The notes: generated from the letters alone by a model not told the origin. A DNA stretch of 64,000 nt from Caulobacter sp. Root1455 (GCF_001426905.1 NZ_LMFQ01000021.1:443334-507333); one strand, 5' to 3'; shown: positions 34,677 to 42,515, counted from the stretch's first letter. Translations and numbers: made by a program.

Positions 34677-36458
34677 ATGACCGCCGCCGAGTCCAGTTTC
34701 ATGGGGAACGCCCCACGCCGCGCGCTTGGCGACTTCACCGCCGACCGCCGCCTGCTGATGTTGGCGGCCATGGCCCTGGTGGTCGGCAGCGGCGGGGCGG
34801 GCGCGGCCTGGCTGCTGATCCGCCTGATCACCCTGACGACCAACCTCGTCTGGTTTGGACGGTTCGATATCGCTTCCCGCTCGCTCGAGCACCTGGCCCC
34901 CTCCCCCTGGATGGTGGCCGCGCCGGTGCTGGGCGGCCTGGTCATCGGTCTGATGGCGCGGTTCGGATCGGAGAAGATCCGCGGCCACGGCATCCCCGAG
35001 GCCATCGAGGCGATCCTGATCGGCGGCAGCCGCATGTCGCCCAAGGTGGCCGTGCTCAAACCGATTTCGTCGGCGATCTCGATCGGCACGGGCGGACCGT
35101 TCGGGGCCGAGGGCCCGATCATCATGACCGGCGGGGCGATCGGCTCGCTGTTCGCCCAGTTCTTCCACCTCAGCGCCGCCGAGCGGAAGACCCTGTTGGT
35201 GGCCGGCGCGGCGGCCGGCATGACCGCGATCTTCGGCACGCCGGTGGCCGCCGTCCTGCTGGCGGTCGAGCTGTTGCTGTTCGAATGGCGGCCGCGCAGC
35301 TTCATCCCGGTCGCGGTCGCGGCGGTCACCGCCACCAGCTGGCGGCCGCTGCTGTTTGGAAGCGGCCCGCTGTTTCCGTTCGCCGCCGATCCGCTGCTGC
35401 CCTGGTGGGGCTTGGCCCTGTGCGCGGGCCTGGGCGTGCTGGCCGGGCTGCAGTCGGGTCTGCTGACCAAGCTGCTGTACGGCCTGGAAGACGCCTTTGA
35501 GCGTCTGCCGATCCATTGGATGTGGTGGCCGGCGCTGGGCGGTTTGGGCGTGGGCCTGGGCGGGCTGGTCGAGCCTCGGGCCCTGGGGGTCGGCTATGAC
35601 GTGATCGGCGACCTGCTGACCGGACATCTGGTCGTCCAGGCGGTGGTCGTCCTGCTGGTGGTCAAGGCGCTGATCTGGCTGGTGGCCCTGTCGTCGGGCA
35701 CTTCGGGCGGGGTGCTGGCCCCGCTGCTGATCCTGGGCGGGGCGATGGGATGGCTGGTCGGCCAGGTCTTGCCGGGCGACGCGGGCTTCTGGGCCTTGCT
35801 GGGCATGGCGGCGATGCTGGGCGGCACCATGCGCTCGCCGCTGACCGCCGTGATCTTCGCGGTCGAGCTGACCGGCGACTGGCGAATGCTGGCCCCGCTG
35901 CTGGCGGCCTCGGCGGCCGCCTACGCCACGACGGTGCTGCTGCTCAAGCGCTCGATCCTGACCGAGAAGATCGCCCGCCGCGGCCGACACCTCACCCGAG
36001 AGTACGGGGTCGATCCCTACGAACTGGTCCGGGTCTCGGAGGTGATGGTCCAGGCGGTCGACACCCTGCCGGCCGACCTGCCCATTCCCGCCGCGGTCGC
36101 GGTTCTGGAGCGCGGTCGTCACCGTGTCTATCCGGTCGTCGAGGCGTCCGGGCGGCTGGTCGGACTGGTGTCGCGGGCCGACGCCCTGGCTTGGCGGGTC
36201 GAGGGCGGGCTGGACGAACAGACGCTCGCCGAGCGGGTGTCGGACGCGGCCCTGCCGGTCGCTCATCCCGACGACGTCGTCGCGCGCGTGGTCGGCCTGA
36301 TGCTGGCGACCGGCCAGGGCCGCATACCGGTCACCGACCCGGCCACCGGCCGACTGGTGGGCCTGCTCGCCCGCAAGGACCTGCTGCAGATCCATGCGAC
36401 GACCTCGAAGGCCGAAGGCGAACGACAGGCCTATTTCCTCCCCGGGCGACGGGACTAG
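34677..36458 (+). CDS. ClC-type chloride channel/antiporter with CBS domain pair
   Basis: ATG 34677 follows GAGAGGGA. The 593-residue protein carries the ClC signatures: GHGIPEAIEAI (GSGIP-equivalent, Ser replaced by His), GTGGPFGAEGPII with the gating glutamate retained, AVLLAVELLLFEW, and GTSGGVLAPLLILGGAMG in the second half. The C-terminal ~135 residues contain two CBS motifs (VSEVMVQAVDTLPADLPIPAAVAVLERG; VARVVGLMLATGQGRIPV). It moves chloride or a similar anion across the inner membrane. Control by the adjacent MarR protein is likely. Confidence 0.93.
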   Translation: MTAAESSFMGNAPRRALGDFTADRRLLMLAAMALVVGSGGAGAAWLLIRLITLTTNLVWFGRFDIASRSLEHLAPSPWMVAAPVLGGLVIGLMARFGSEKIRGHGIPEAIEAILIGGSRMSPKVAVLKPISSAISIGTGGPFGAEGPIIMTGGAIGSLFAQFFHLSAAERKTLLVAGAAAGMTAIFGTPVAAVLLAVELLLFEWRPRSFIPVAVAAVTATSWRPLLFGSGPLFPFAADPLLPWWGLALCAGLGVLAGLQSGLLTKLLYGLEDAFERLPIHWMWWPALGGLGVGLGGLVEPRALGVGYDVIGDLLTGHLVVQAVVVLLVVKALIWLVALSSGTSGGVLAPLLILGGAMGWLVGQVLPGDAGFWALLGMAAMLGGTMRSPLTAVIFAVELTGDWRMLAPLLAASAAAYATTVLLLKRSILTEKIARRGRHLTREYGVDPYELVRVSEVMVQAVDTLPADLPIPAAVAVLERGRHRVYPVVEASGRLVGLVSRADALAWRVEGGLDEQTLAERVSDAALPVAHPDDVVARVVGLMLATGQGRIPVTDPATGRLVGLLARKDLLQIHATTSKAEGERQAYFLPGRRD

Positions 36459-36462
36459 CTCG

Positions 36463-36777
36463 GTGACCGGCGAGTCCGAAGAGCGGTCGAGGCGCGAACG
36501 GATGCTCGTGCTGGCGGCGCGACAGCAGGCGCTGGCGGAGGTGCTGTTACAGATCCGCCGACTGATCGGACCCGAGGCGACGCCGGACGCCGGCGAGCCC
36601 GACCAGGCCTACCAGCGCCTCAAGACCGGCTGGCGGTCGCTGCACGCCTGGCTGGAAGAGGCGGGCCGCGAGAGCCGTCTGGAACTGCGGCTGCTGCGCT
36701 CGGAACAAACCCATAGGTTTGCATCCGAGCGGGCGGGGCCCTGGGTCTGGCTTCGCGATCTGATCCACAAGCGTTGA
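36463..36777 (+). CDS. Small protein downstream of the ClC gene
   Basis: GTG 36463 starts 4 nt after the ClC stop and gives 104 residues; an upstream ATG lies inside the ClC gene. The product is helical and charged (RRERMLVLAARQQALAEVLLQIRRLI; YQRLKTGWRSLHAWLEEAGRESRLELRLLRSEQ) with no membrane segment. I do not recognise the family. Proximity suggests co-transcription with the channel. Confidence 0.55.
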   Translation: MTGESEERSRRERMLVLAARQQALAEVLLQIRRLIGPEATPDAGEPDQAYQRLKTGWRSLHAWLEEAGRESRLELRLLRSEQTHRFASERAGPWVWLRDLIHKR

Positions 36778-36978
36778 TCTGGATCCAGGCCGCCCAAAGG
36801 TGATGTTGCGTGAGTTCGACGGAACAACGGCAGGATGGAGACAGCTTGCGAAGAACCGGTCGAATGCGACCGGCGCGACGGGCGGGATTGGGTGGAAAGA
36901 GGCCGCTCCGCCTATTAGCTCGCGCGTTCTGCCGGAAGAGAGCGTATTCTATCGCGCATAGGATGAAAGGCGGACGTC

Positions 36979-37152
36979 ATGACGCCTTACGAGCTACGGC
37001 GAGCCAACATCGCCCATTTCACGCTGTTGCTTGCCCGGACGAACGATCCCTCCGAGCGCTCGCGCATCGAGGGATTGCGGGATGAGGAACGGCTCAAACC
37101 CGACGAAAAATACCCGCAGACGGGCGCGGACAGCAAACGCCCTCGGGACTGA
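36979..37152 (+). CDS. Small hydrophilic protein, 57 residues
   Basis: ATG 36979 to TGA 37150-37152 encodes 57 residues starting MTPYELRRANIAHFTLLLARTNDP and continuing SERSRIEGLRDEERLKPDEKYP. It is preceded by GAAAGGCGG about 7-15 nt upstream. The helical N-terminus and polar tail resemble small hypothetical proteins of alphaproteobacteria. The 201 nt before it and the 146 nt after it hold nothing recognisable. Confidence 0.6.
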   Translation: MTPYELRRANIAHFTLLLARTNDPSERSRIEGLRDEERLKPDEKYPQTGADSKRPRD

Positions 37153-37298
37153 TCTCAAAAAGCGCCGCTCCAGGAATTCCGAACGCTAGTCAGCCTGGTC
37201 CGAGACTTCATCCGCCGGCGCGACTTAGCGACCCAGCGATCATGAGGTGCAGACGCCACTGTCAGCGGCCATACGGCTCAGCAACCGCACCAGCCCGT

Positions 37299-38102
37299 TC
37301 AGCGTCCAAGACGACTCTCCCGAGGCCTACGCTGGATCGTGACCGCCTCGTCCGCCGGCGCCGGCTGGCGGGTCACCCTCACGCCCTTGAGCCAGAGCTG
37401 AAGCGCCTCCCAATGGATGGCGGCCGTGACCTTCAGGGTCAGCAGAGGCAGGGCGGCGGCGGCGGACAGCAGGTCGCGATCCTCCATCGGTCGCCGCTCG
37501 GCGGCCATGGCGGCGATGAGCAAGGGCCCCTCGGCGTCACGCCCCGTGATCGTCAGGTCCAGCCTCTCGCCCGGAGCATGGCCGCGGAATTCATAGTCCA
37601 TCGCCATCCCCATGAAGGGCGAGACATAGAGGGCCTTGGCCGCGCCCTGGCGGATCCGGCCGGTCGCCTGATCCCCCTCCGGCACGGGAATGACATAGGC
37701 GTGCCGGACCCCGAAGGTGCTGGTCACCTCATAGACCAAGGCCGCCAGCCGGCCGTCGAGATGGTGGCAGTAGAAGACGCTGATGGGATTGAAGACGTAA
37801 CCTAGGACGCGCGGCATGGTCAGCAGGCGAACCGGCCCTTGGCCGATGTCGATCCGCGCCCGTCCGAGCCAAGCCTCGACCTGCGACCGCAAGGCCGTTG
37901 TCGAACCATCCCCGTGGTCGCGATCGTGAAAGGACAGCAGGTTGAACCGGCTGCGCGAGAACAGACGCAGCCGCTGGTCCAAGTCGTCGAGCTCCTCCAG
38001 ATCCAGCAGCAGCCAGAAGACGCGATAGTTGAACCGATGCGCCTTGGGCCGCAGTCGCTGGTGCATGACCTCGCCGCGATAGAGCGCCGACGCCCAGGTC
38101 AC
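37299..38102 (-). CDS. DUF1365 family protein of the ChrR/RpoE module
   Basis: GTG 38102 overlaps the stop of the flavoprotein gene (GTGA), which fixes the start. The 267-residue protein has the DUF1365 pattern: ALYRGEVMHQRLRPKAHRFNYRVFWLLLDLEEL, then FNPISVFYCH, YVSPFMGMAMDYEF and the C-terminal VTAAIHWEALQLWLKG. DUF1365 genes typically stand beside COG2907 flavoproteins and fatty-acid-modifying enzymes in operons controlled by singlet-oxygen-responsive ECF sigma factors, as here. The reaction is not established. Confidence 0.9.
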   Translation of the reverse strand: MTWASALYRGEVMHQRLRPKAHRFNYRVFWLLLDLEELDDLDQRLRLFSRSRFNLLSFHDRDHGDGSTTALRSQVEAWLGRARIDIGQGPVRLLTMPRVLGYVFNPISVFYCHHLDGRLAALVYEVTSTFGVRHAYVIPVPEGDQATGRIRQGAAKALYVSPFMGMAMDYEFRGHAPGERLDLTITGRDAEGPLLIAAMAAERRPMEDRDLLSAAAALPLLTLKVTAAIHWEALQLWLKGVRVTRQPAPADEAVTIQRRPRESRLGR

Positions 38103-39436
38103 GCCGCCGCCTCCATGGTCTGGGCCGGAGCGGGCGACAGATGGATGCGCCCGCTCTCGTTCTCGACTGTCCAGGGGCGACGCACGCCCCCCAACTGCTC
38201 GGCGACGGCCAGGCCCGACTGCAGGCCGTCCTCGTGGAAACCCGCGCCGAAATGGGCGCCGCAGAACCAGACCCCGCCCTGCCCTTGAAGACTCCACAGC
38301 TGCTTCTGCGCCCGGAGCGCCGCCGGGTTGAAGATCGGGTGGTCATAGAGCTCGCTGCGCAACAAGGTGTCGGGGTGCGGCGGGCGTGGCGGGTTGAGGG
38401 TGACGAACAGGTCCTGGCCGGTCAGGCCCTGAAGCCTGTTCATCCAATAGGTGACGCACAGGCCGTCATCCGCGCCGATGTAGTTCCAGCTCGCCCAGGC
38501 GCCACGGCGGCGGGGCATCAGGCCGGCGTCCGTATGGAGAACGGTCAGATTGCGGCTGTAGCGGAAGGCGCTCAGCAGTTCGGCCTCGCGGGCCGTCGGC
38601 TCGGCCAACATGGCCAGGGCCTGATCGGCGTGAGCGCCGATCACGACGTGGTCGAAGCGCGCGACCCCGCCCTGGCTGTCGTGGATCATGACCCCGTGAT
38701 CGGTGCGTCGCACCGCGGTGACGGCGCTTTCAAGCCGGACATCGCCAAGACCCCGGGCGAGATGTTCGACATAGACCCGGCTGCCGCCCTCGACCGTTCG
38801 CCAGAGCGGGCGACCGGCCAGTTTCAGCAGGCCGTGATTTCCGCAGAACCGAATGAAGGCTTCGGCCGGATAGTCCATCAGCGTATGGGCGGGCGAAGAC
38901 CATATCGCCGCGGCCATCGGCAGGAGGTGGTCGTCGCGAAAGGCCTCGCTGAAGCCTTCCCGCTTGAGGTAGCCGCCGAGTGTCAGATCGGGATCCATGG
39001 GGCCCATCAGATCGATCGGGGCCTGCCGATAGAAGCGCATGATCTCGCCCAGCATCGACCAGAAGCGGGGCCGCACGACGTTGCGGCGCTGCGCGAACAG
39101 GCGGGGCGCGGCATATTCGAACCGCCCCTCGTCCAGCGACACGGCGAAGGACATTTCGGTCGCCCGCGTGGCGACGCCCAGATGCTTAAAAAGGGCGATC
39201 AGATTGGGGTAGGTGGCGTCGTTGAAACAGATGAACCCCGTGTCGACCGCCACTTCTCCCTCGATCGTCGACGCCATGACGGTGTTGGAGTGGCCGCCCA
39301 GACGATCGGTCTTTTCGTAGACCGTCACTTGGTGGCGCTGCGACAGCAGCCAAGCCGACGACAGGGCCGCGACCCCAGACCCCACCACGGCGATCTTGAG
39401 AGGCCCGGCGGAAGGGCGGGCGTACGAAGATGACAT
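38099..39436 (-). CDS. COG2907 FAD-dependent amine-oxidase-like flavoprotein
   Basis: The 445-residue protein begins with an FAD Rossmann motif KIAVVGSGVAALSSAWLLS and YEKTDRLGGHSNTV, and has the COG2907 features DTGFICFNDATYPNLIALF, LPMAAAIWSSP and the C-terminal GVWFCGAHFGAGFHEDGLQSGLAVAE. It is divergent from the ECF sigma gene, and a promoter of the same motif (CGATCC-N18-TAGTCC) precedes it. In Rhodobacter such genes belong to the RpoE/ChrR singlet-oxygen regulon and act on membrane fatty acids. The precise reaction is inferred at best. Confidence 0.9.
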   Translation of the reverse strand: MSSSYARPSAGPLKIAVVGSGVAALSSAWLLSQRHQVTVYEKTDRLGGHSNTVMASTIEGEVAVDTGFICFNDATYPNLIALFKHLGVATRATEMSFAVSLDEGRFEYAAPRLFAQRRNVVRPRFWSMLGEIMRFYRQAPIDLMGPMDPDLTLGGYLKREGFSEAFRDDHLLPMAAAIWSSPAHTLMDYPAEAFIRFCGNHGLLKLAGRPLWRTVEGGSRVYVEHLARGLGDVRLESAVTAVRRTDHGVMIHDSQGGVARFDHVVIGAHADQALAMLAEPTAREAELLSAFRYSRNLTVLHTDAGLMPRRRGAWASWNYIGADDGLCVTYWMNRLQGLTGQDLFVTLNPPRPPHPDTLLRSELYDHPIFNPAALRAQKQLWSLQGQGGVWFCGAHFGAGFHEDGLQSGLAVAEQLGGVRRPWTVENESGRIHLSPAPAQTMEAAA

Positions 39437-39480
39437 TGCGGCTCCGAAAAGCGCTCGACCTTCAAGGGGCGGGCTTTATC

Positions 39481-39510
39481 GGACTACGCATCGGCGTCGG
39501 GATTGGATCG
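39481..39510 (-). promoter_or_regulatory. ECF (RpoE/ChrR-type) promoter for the flavoprotein-DUF1365 operon
   Basis: Read on the minus strand: CGATCC (39510-39505), 18 nt, TAGTCC (39486-39481). It differs by one base from TGATCC in the -35 and keeps the 18-nt spacer of the two other sites. The -35 lies back-to-back with that of the sigma gene, in TTGGATCGCGAATGATCCAA. Confidence 0.6.
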
Positions 39511-39514
39511 CGAA

Positions 39515-39544
39515 TGATCCAAATATTTCCCCGGAGCGTACTAA
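39515..39544 (+). promoter_or_regulatory. ECF (RpoE/ChrR-type) autoregulatory promoter of the sigma gene
   Basis: TGATCC (39515-39520), an 18-nt spacer and TACTAA (39539-39544). TGATCC is the -35 element recognised by RpoE of the ChrR family. The site is 57 nt before the chosen sigma start and fits autoregulation. Confidence 0.7.
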
Positions 39545-39600
39545 GCTCCATGCATGTCGCGACCTCGTCATTGGCGTCACAAGGAAGTCGGTCTCTCCGC

Positions 39601-40179
39601 ATGAGCCATCCGGAGCTCGAGCAAGACCCGCTGTTTCACGACCGCCTGATCGAGGCGGTGGCGCTGCGACGCGACCGCGATGCGTTCGCCCATCTCTTCA
39701 ACCATTTCGCCCCGCGGCTTAAAGCCTGGTTGATCAGGTCCGGCGCCGCGCCCGGCGCGGCCGAAGATTTCGCCCAGGACGCCATGCTGACCGTGTGGCG
39801 CAAAGCGGATCTATTCGACCCGCGAAAGGCCCGGGCGGCGACCTGGATCTTCACCATTGCCCGTAACCGGCGGCTGGATGCGCTGCGGCGCGACGCCCGC
39901 CCCCTTCCCACGCCTGAAATTGAATTGGCGGGCGAAGCTGTTCTCCGCCCCGACGAGATCCTGTCGATGTCGGAGGACACCGAACGGGTGCGAGAGGCGC
40001 TGTCGCGCCTGAGCCGCGAACAGGTGGAGGTGTTGCGCTTCGCCTTCTTCCTGGAAAGCCCCCATTCCGAAATCGCCCTTCATCTCAATCTGCCTCTAGG
40101 CACCGTCAAATCCCGAATTCGCAACGCCATGATAAAGCTTCGCCTCATTCTCCAACCGTCTCGGGAGGCGCCCCGATGA
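39601..40179 (+). CDS. rpoE: ECF sigma factor, RpoE type paired with ChrR
   Basis: I chose ATG 39601 (MSHPELEQDPLFHD); an in-frame ATG at 39550 lies almost at the predicted transcription start. The 192-residue protein has region 2 (FAHLFNHFAPRLKAWLIRSGAAPGAAEDFAQDAMLTVWRKADLFDP, then ATWIFTIARNRRLDALRR) and region 4 (LSREQVEVLRFAFFLESPHSEIALHLNLPLGTVKSRIRNAMIKLR). This is the ECF11-like type associated with ChrR anti-sigma factors and singlet-oxygen response. The stop overlaps the chrR-like start by 4 nt. Confidence 0.9.
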   Translation: MSHPELEQDPLFHDRLIEAVALRRDRDAFAHLFNHFAPRLKAWLIRSGAAPGAAEDFAQDAMLTVWRKADLFDPRKARAATWIFTIARNRRLDALRRDARPLPTPEIELAGEAVLRPDEILSMSEDTERVREALSRLSREQVEVLRFAFFLESPHSEIALHLNLPLGTVKSRIRNAMIKLRLILQPSREAPR

Positions 40180-40814
40180 TCCCACGCCACGGCCCGTCCG
40201 AGGAACGGCTGCTCGCCTACGCCGCCGGCGTCCTCAGCCCGCCTCAGGCCGTCGTCGTCGCCACCCATCTGGCGCTGCGCCCCGCGGCCGACGCCTGGGT
40301 GCGCCGGCTCCAGGCCGTCGGCGGCCAATTTCTCGAGGAGACGGCGCCCGTCGCCCTGTCCTCGGACGCTCTGACACGAGCCTTGGCGCGCATCGAAACC
40401 GATACGGGCGAGGTCAAGAGGCCGGCCCCGCTGAACGACATGGCCGAACTACCCGAACCGCTGCGGCGCTACGCCCTTGGACCGTGGCGCTGGATCGGGC
40501 CAGGCATGCGGGTGCGTGACGTCCATGCCCCGCGTGACGGCGACTGCAGGGTCATATTGCTTAGGATCGATCCGGGGCGCGAGACGCCCCGCCACACGCA
40601 TGGCGGCGTCGAACTGACCTGCGTCCTGACCGGCGCCTACGCCACCGAGACAGATCGTTTCGAGGTCGGCGACCTGGAGGAGGCCGACGGCGAGGTTCTT
40701 CACCGGCCGCGGGTGGTGTCGGATCATCCCTGTCTCTGCGTCGCCGCCCTGGACGGCCAGATCCAACTCGACGGCTGGTTGGGACGACTGGTGCAGCCCT
40801 TCGTGCGGCTATGA
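40176..40814 (+). CDS. chrR: ChrR-like cupin anti-sigma factor with a degenerate zinc site
   Basis: The 212-residue protein has the ChrR plan: an N-terminal anti-sigma domain and a C-terminal cupin. The cupin metal ligands are intact (His140, His142, Glu146, His176, in PRHTHGGVELT and VLHRP), one position from those of Rhodobacter ChrR. In the N-terminal domain, His5 and His31 are kept but the HxxxCxxC motif reads H31-LAL-R35-PA-A38, so both zinc cysteines are missing. It is coupled to the sigma gene (4-nt overlap) and to the next gene (4 nt). Confidence 0.88.
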   Translation: MIPRHGPSEERLLAYAAGVLSPPQAVVVATHLALRPAADAWVRRLQAVGGQFLEETAPVALSSDALTRALARIETDTGEVKRPAPLNDMAELPEPLRRYALGPWRWIGPGMRVRDVHAPRDGDCRVILLRIDPGRETPRHTHGGVELTCVLTGAYATETDRFEVGDLEEADGEVLHRPRVVSDHPCLCVAALDGQIQLDGWLGRLVQPFVRL

Positions 40815-41614
40815 CCGAACTCCTGCCGCTTTGGGCGGCGGCGGCGCTTTTTCTGGTTCTGACGATGAGCGCGGCCTGGCTGGTCCAGTGGCGCACCCGG
40901 CAGGGCGGATGGGCCGACGTCTTCTGGTCGCTCGGCCTGGGCGCGGCCGGCGTCGCTGTCTCGCTGTTTCCGCCGCATGGCGCGGCGCCGTCCGCGCGCC
41001 AGGTGCTGGCGGCCGTGCTGATCGGGCTTTGGGGCTTGAGGCTGGGCGCGCACATCGCCAAGAGGGCGGCCACCGAGCGCGAGGACGCCCGATACGCTCG
41101 CTTGCGTCACGACTGGGGTTCACGTTTTCAGACGCGAATGTTCGGCTTCCTGATGTTGCAGGCGGGCGCCGCGGCGTTCCTGGCCCTCAGCATTCTCCTG
41201 GCCGCGCACAATCCAGCGCCGGCTTTAGGCTTCCAAGACGGACTGGCCGCCCTGATCTTCCTGTCCGCCCTGGCTGGCGAGGGACTGGCCGATCATCAAC
41301 TCGCCGCCTTCAAGGCCAACCCGGCCAACCGCGGGCTCATCTGCGACAGCGGCCTGTGGGCCTGGTCGCGCCACCCCAACTACTTTTTCGAATGGCTGGG
41401 TTGGTGCGCCTGGCCGCTTTTCGCCATCGACTTCGGCGGCGACTGGCCCTGGGGTTGGCTGGCGCTGAGCGGACCGGCCTACATCTATTGGCTGTTGACG
41501 AAGGTCTCGGGCGTGCCCTTGTTGGAAGACCACATGAAGCGCTCGCGCCCCGCCGCCTTCGCCGCCTACGCCGCCCAAACCAGCGCCTTCTTCCCTCGCC
41601 CGCCCCGTCGCTAG
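40811..41614 (+). CDS. DUF1295 family membrane protein
   Basis: The 267-residue protein has about six membrane segments and the DUF1295 features: QGGWADVFWSLGLG, RLGAHIAKRA, and the C-terminal steroid-reductase-like block GLWAWSRHPNYFFEWLGW with PLLEDHMKRSRPAAFAAY. It overlaps chrR by 4 nt, so it is co-transcribed with the sigma/anti-sigma pair. DUF1295 proteins recur in RpoE/ChrR regulons and are probably redox enzymes on membrane lipids. Its stop overlaps the convergent DUF2177 stop in CTAG. Confidence 0.9.
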   Translation: MTELLPLWAAAALFLVLTMSAAWLVQWRTRQGGWADVFWSLGLGAAGVAVSLFPPHGAAPSARQVLAAVLIGLWGLRLGAHIAKRAATEREDARYARLRHDWGSRFQTRMFGFLMLQAGAAAFLALSILLAAHNPAPALGFQDGLAALIFLSALAGEGLADHQLAAFKANPANRGLICDSGLWAWSRHPNYFFEWLGWCAWPLFAIDFGGDWPWGWLALSGPAYIYWLLTKVSGVPLLEDHMKRSRPAAFAAYAAQTSAFFPRPPRR

Positions 41615-42021
41615 GCTGGCGGGCGCAGAAGCCTCGCGACCAGGGCGCAAGCGGTCGCTGATGCGCTGGCGCTGACGCACATGCCCCAGACCATGTCGAT
41701 CAGGGCGAGCTTCAGGCTCCAGCTCTTGAGCGTGGCCAGATTGGTCAGGTCATAGGTCCCATAGGCGAACAGCCCGAGCAGTCCTCCCCAGAGCAGGGCC
41801 TTCTTCCAGCCGCCCTCGGCCAGCCCAGGCAGTACGGCGAACAGGGTCAGCCCCGCCGCGTACAGCGCATAGAACGCGATCGCTGGCGCCAGTCTGAAAT
41901 TTTCCGCCAGCATCGACCCGATAAGCGGCCGGTAGAGTCGGTCTCCCATTGCTCCCAACCAGACCGTGTCGATCATGGCGAAGACGACCAGCGTCAGGAC
42001 ATAGGCGACGGCGACGTTCAT
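41611..42021 (-). CDS. DUF2177 family membrane protein
   Basis: ATG 42021 follows GGAG with normal spacing. The 136-residue protein has four hydrophobic helices and the DUF2177 pattern: AMIDTVWLGAMGDRLYRPLIGSML near the N-terminus and GLFAYGTYDLTNLATLKSWSLKLALIDMVWG. It converges on the DUF1295 gene. An ECF promoter of the same motif (TGATCC-N18-TATCGC) precedes it, so it appears to be a member of the RpoE/ChrR regulon. The function is unknown. Confidence 0.9.
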   Translation of the reverse strand: MNVAVAYVLTLVVFAMIDTVWLGAMGDRLYRPLIGSMLAENFRLAPAIAFYALYAAGLTLFAVLPGLAEGGWKKALLWGGLLGLFAYGTYDLTNLATLKSWSLKLALIDMVWGMCVSASASATACALVARLLRPPA

Positions 42022-42043
42022 GGGAGGCTCCACCCTTTCCAAC

Positions 42044-42073
42044 GCGATACGCGTGGGGCGTGCGAATGGATCA
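42044..42073 (-). promoter_or_regulatory. ECF (RpoE/ChrR-type) promoter for the DUF2177 gene
   Basis: On the minus strand: TGATCC (42073-42068), 18 nt, TATCGC (42049-42044), ending 23 nt before the gene start. The -35 and spacer are identical to those of the sigma gene promoter. Confidence 0.65.
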
Positions 42074-42290
42074 TTTGATGCTCATCTGGCAGGTTGAATG
42101 GCGCATGCCGGCCGCGCCGCCAAGTCCCACGCCGATCTCGTCGAAGAGGAGGTTTTCCTGCCGGCGACCCTGCCAGCGGAAGATGAACATCCAGCGCTCG
42201 GCGCCGGCCGAATCCACGATCAGGTAGAGTTTCCCGCCGTCGCCGTACCGATCTGGCGGCAGGCTTCCGGCATCAGTCGGCCCGCACGCG
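42071..42290 (-). pseudogene. Remnant of a phage-type tyrosine integrase (N-terminal arm-binding domain)
   Basis: On the minus strand a frame encodes DRYGDGGKLYLIVDSAGAER followed by WMFIFRWQGRRQENLLFDEI. This is the DUF4102 arm-type DNA-binding domain of P4/prophage integrases (pattern DGxGLxLxVxxxGxKxWxFRYxxxGR). Only about 60 residues remain; no catalytic domain follows and the frame lacks a sensible start. It is a degraded fragment between the singlet-oxygen module and the oxidase operon. Confidence 0.6.
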
Positions 42291-42515
42291 CGCCTCGATA
42301 CGGCGCCGCGCCCCGCATCGCGCCGACATCGCCGCCAGCGCGGCGAATCCGACGGCCGCTGCGCACCACGGGCAATGGAGCGCCGGTCCACGTCCGCAGA
42401 TCTCGCCCAACGCCCAGACCGAGACCATGTGCAGCCAGGCCAGCTGAGCGCTGACTCCGGCGGCGATCAGGGCGAGGATCGCGAGGCGCGACCAGAATTT
42501 CGGCGTGAACGTCAC
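42273..42515 (-). CDS. Small membrane protein, 80 residues
   Basis: GTG 42515 begins a protein with two hydrophobic stretches (LAILALIAAGVSAQLAWLH and WCAAAVGFAALAAMSA) separated by the cysteine-containing loop EICGRGPALHCPWC, and a basic tail. It resembles small cysteine-bearing membrane proteins encoded near oxidase genes, but I cannot name the family. It overlaps the integrase remnant by 18 nt. Confidence 0.5.
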   Translation of the reverse strand: MTFTPKFWSRLAILALIAAGVSAQLAWLHMVSVWALGEICGRGPALHCPWCAAAVGFAALAAMSARCGARRRIEARVRAD

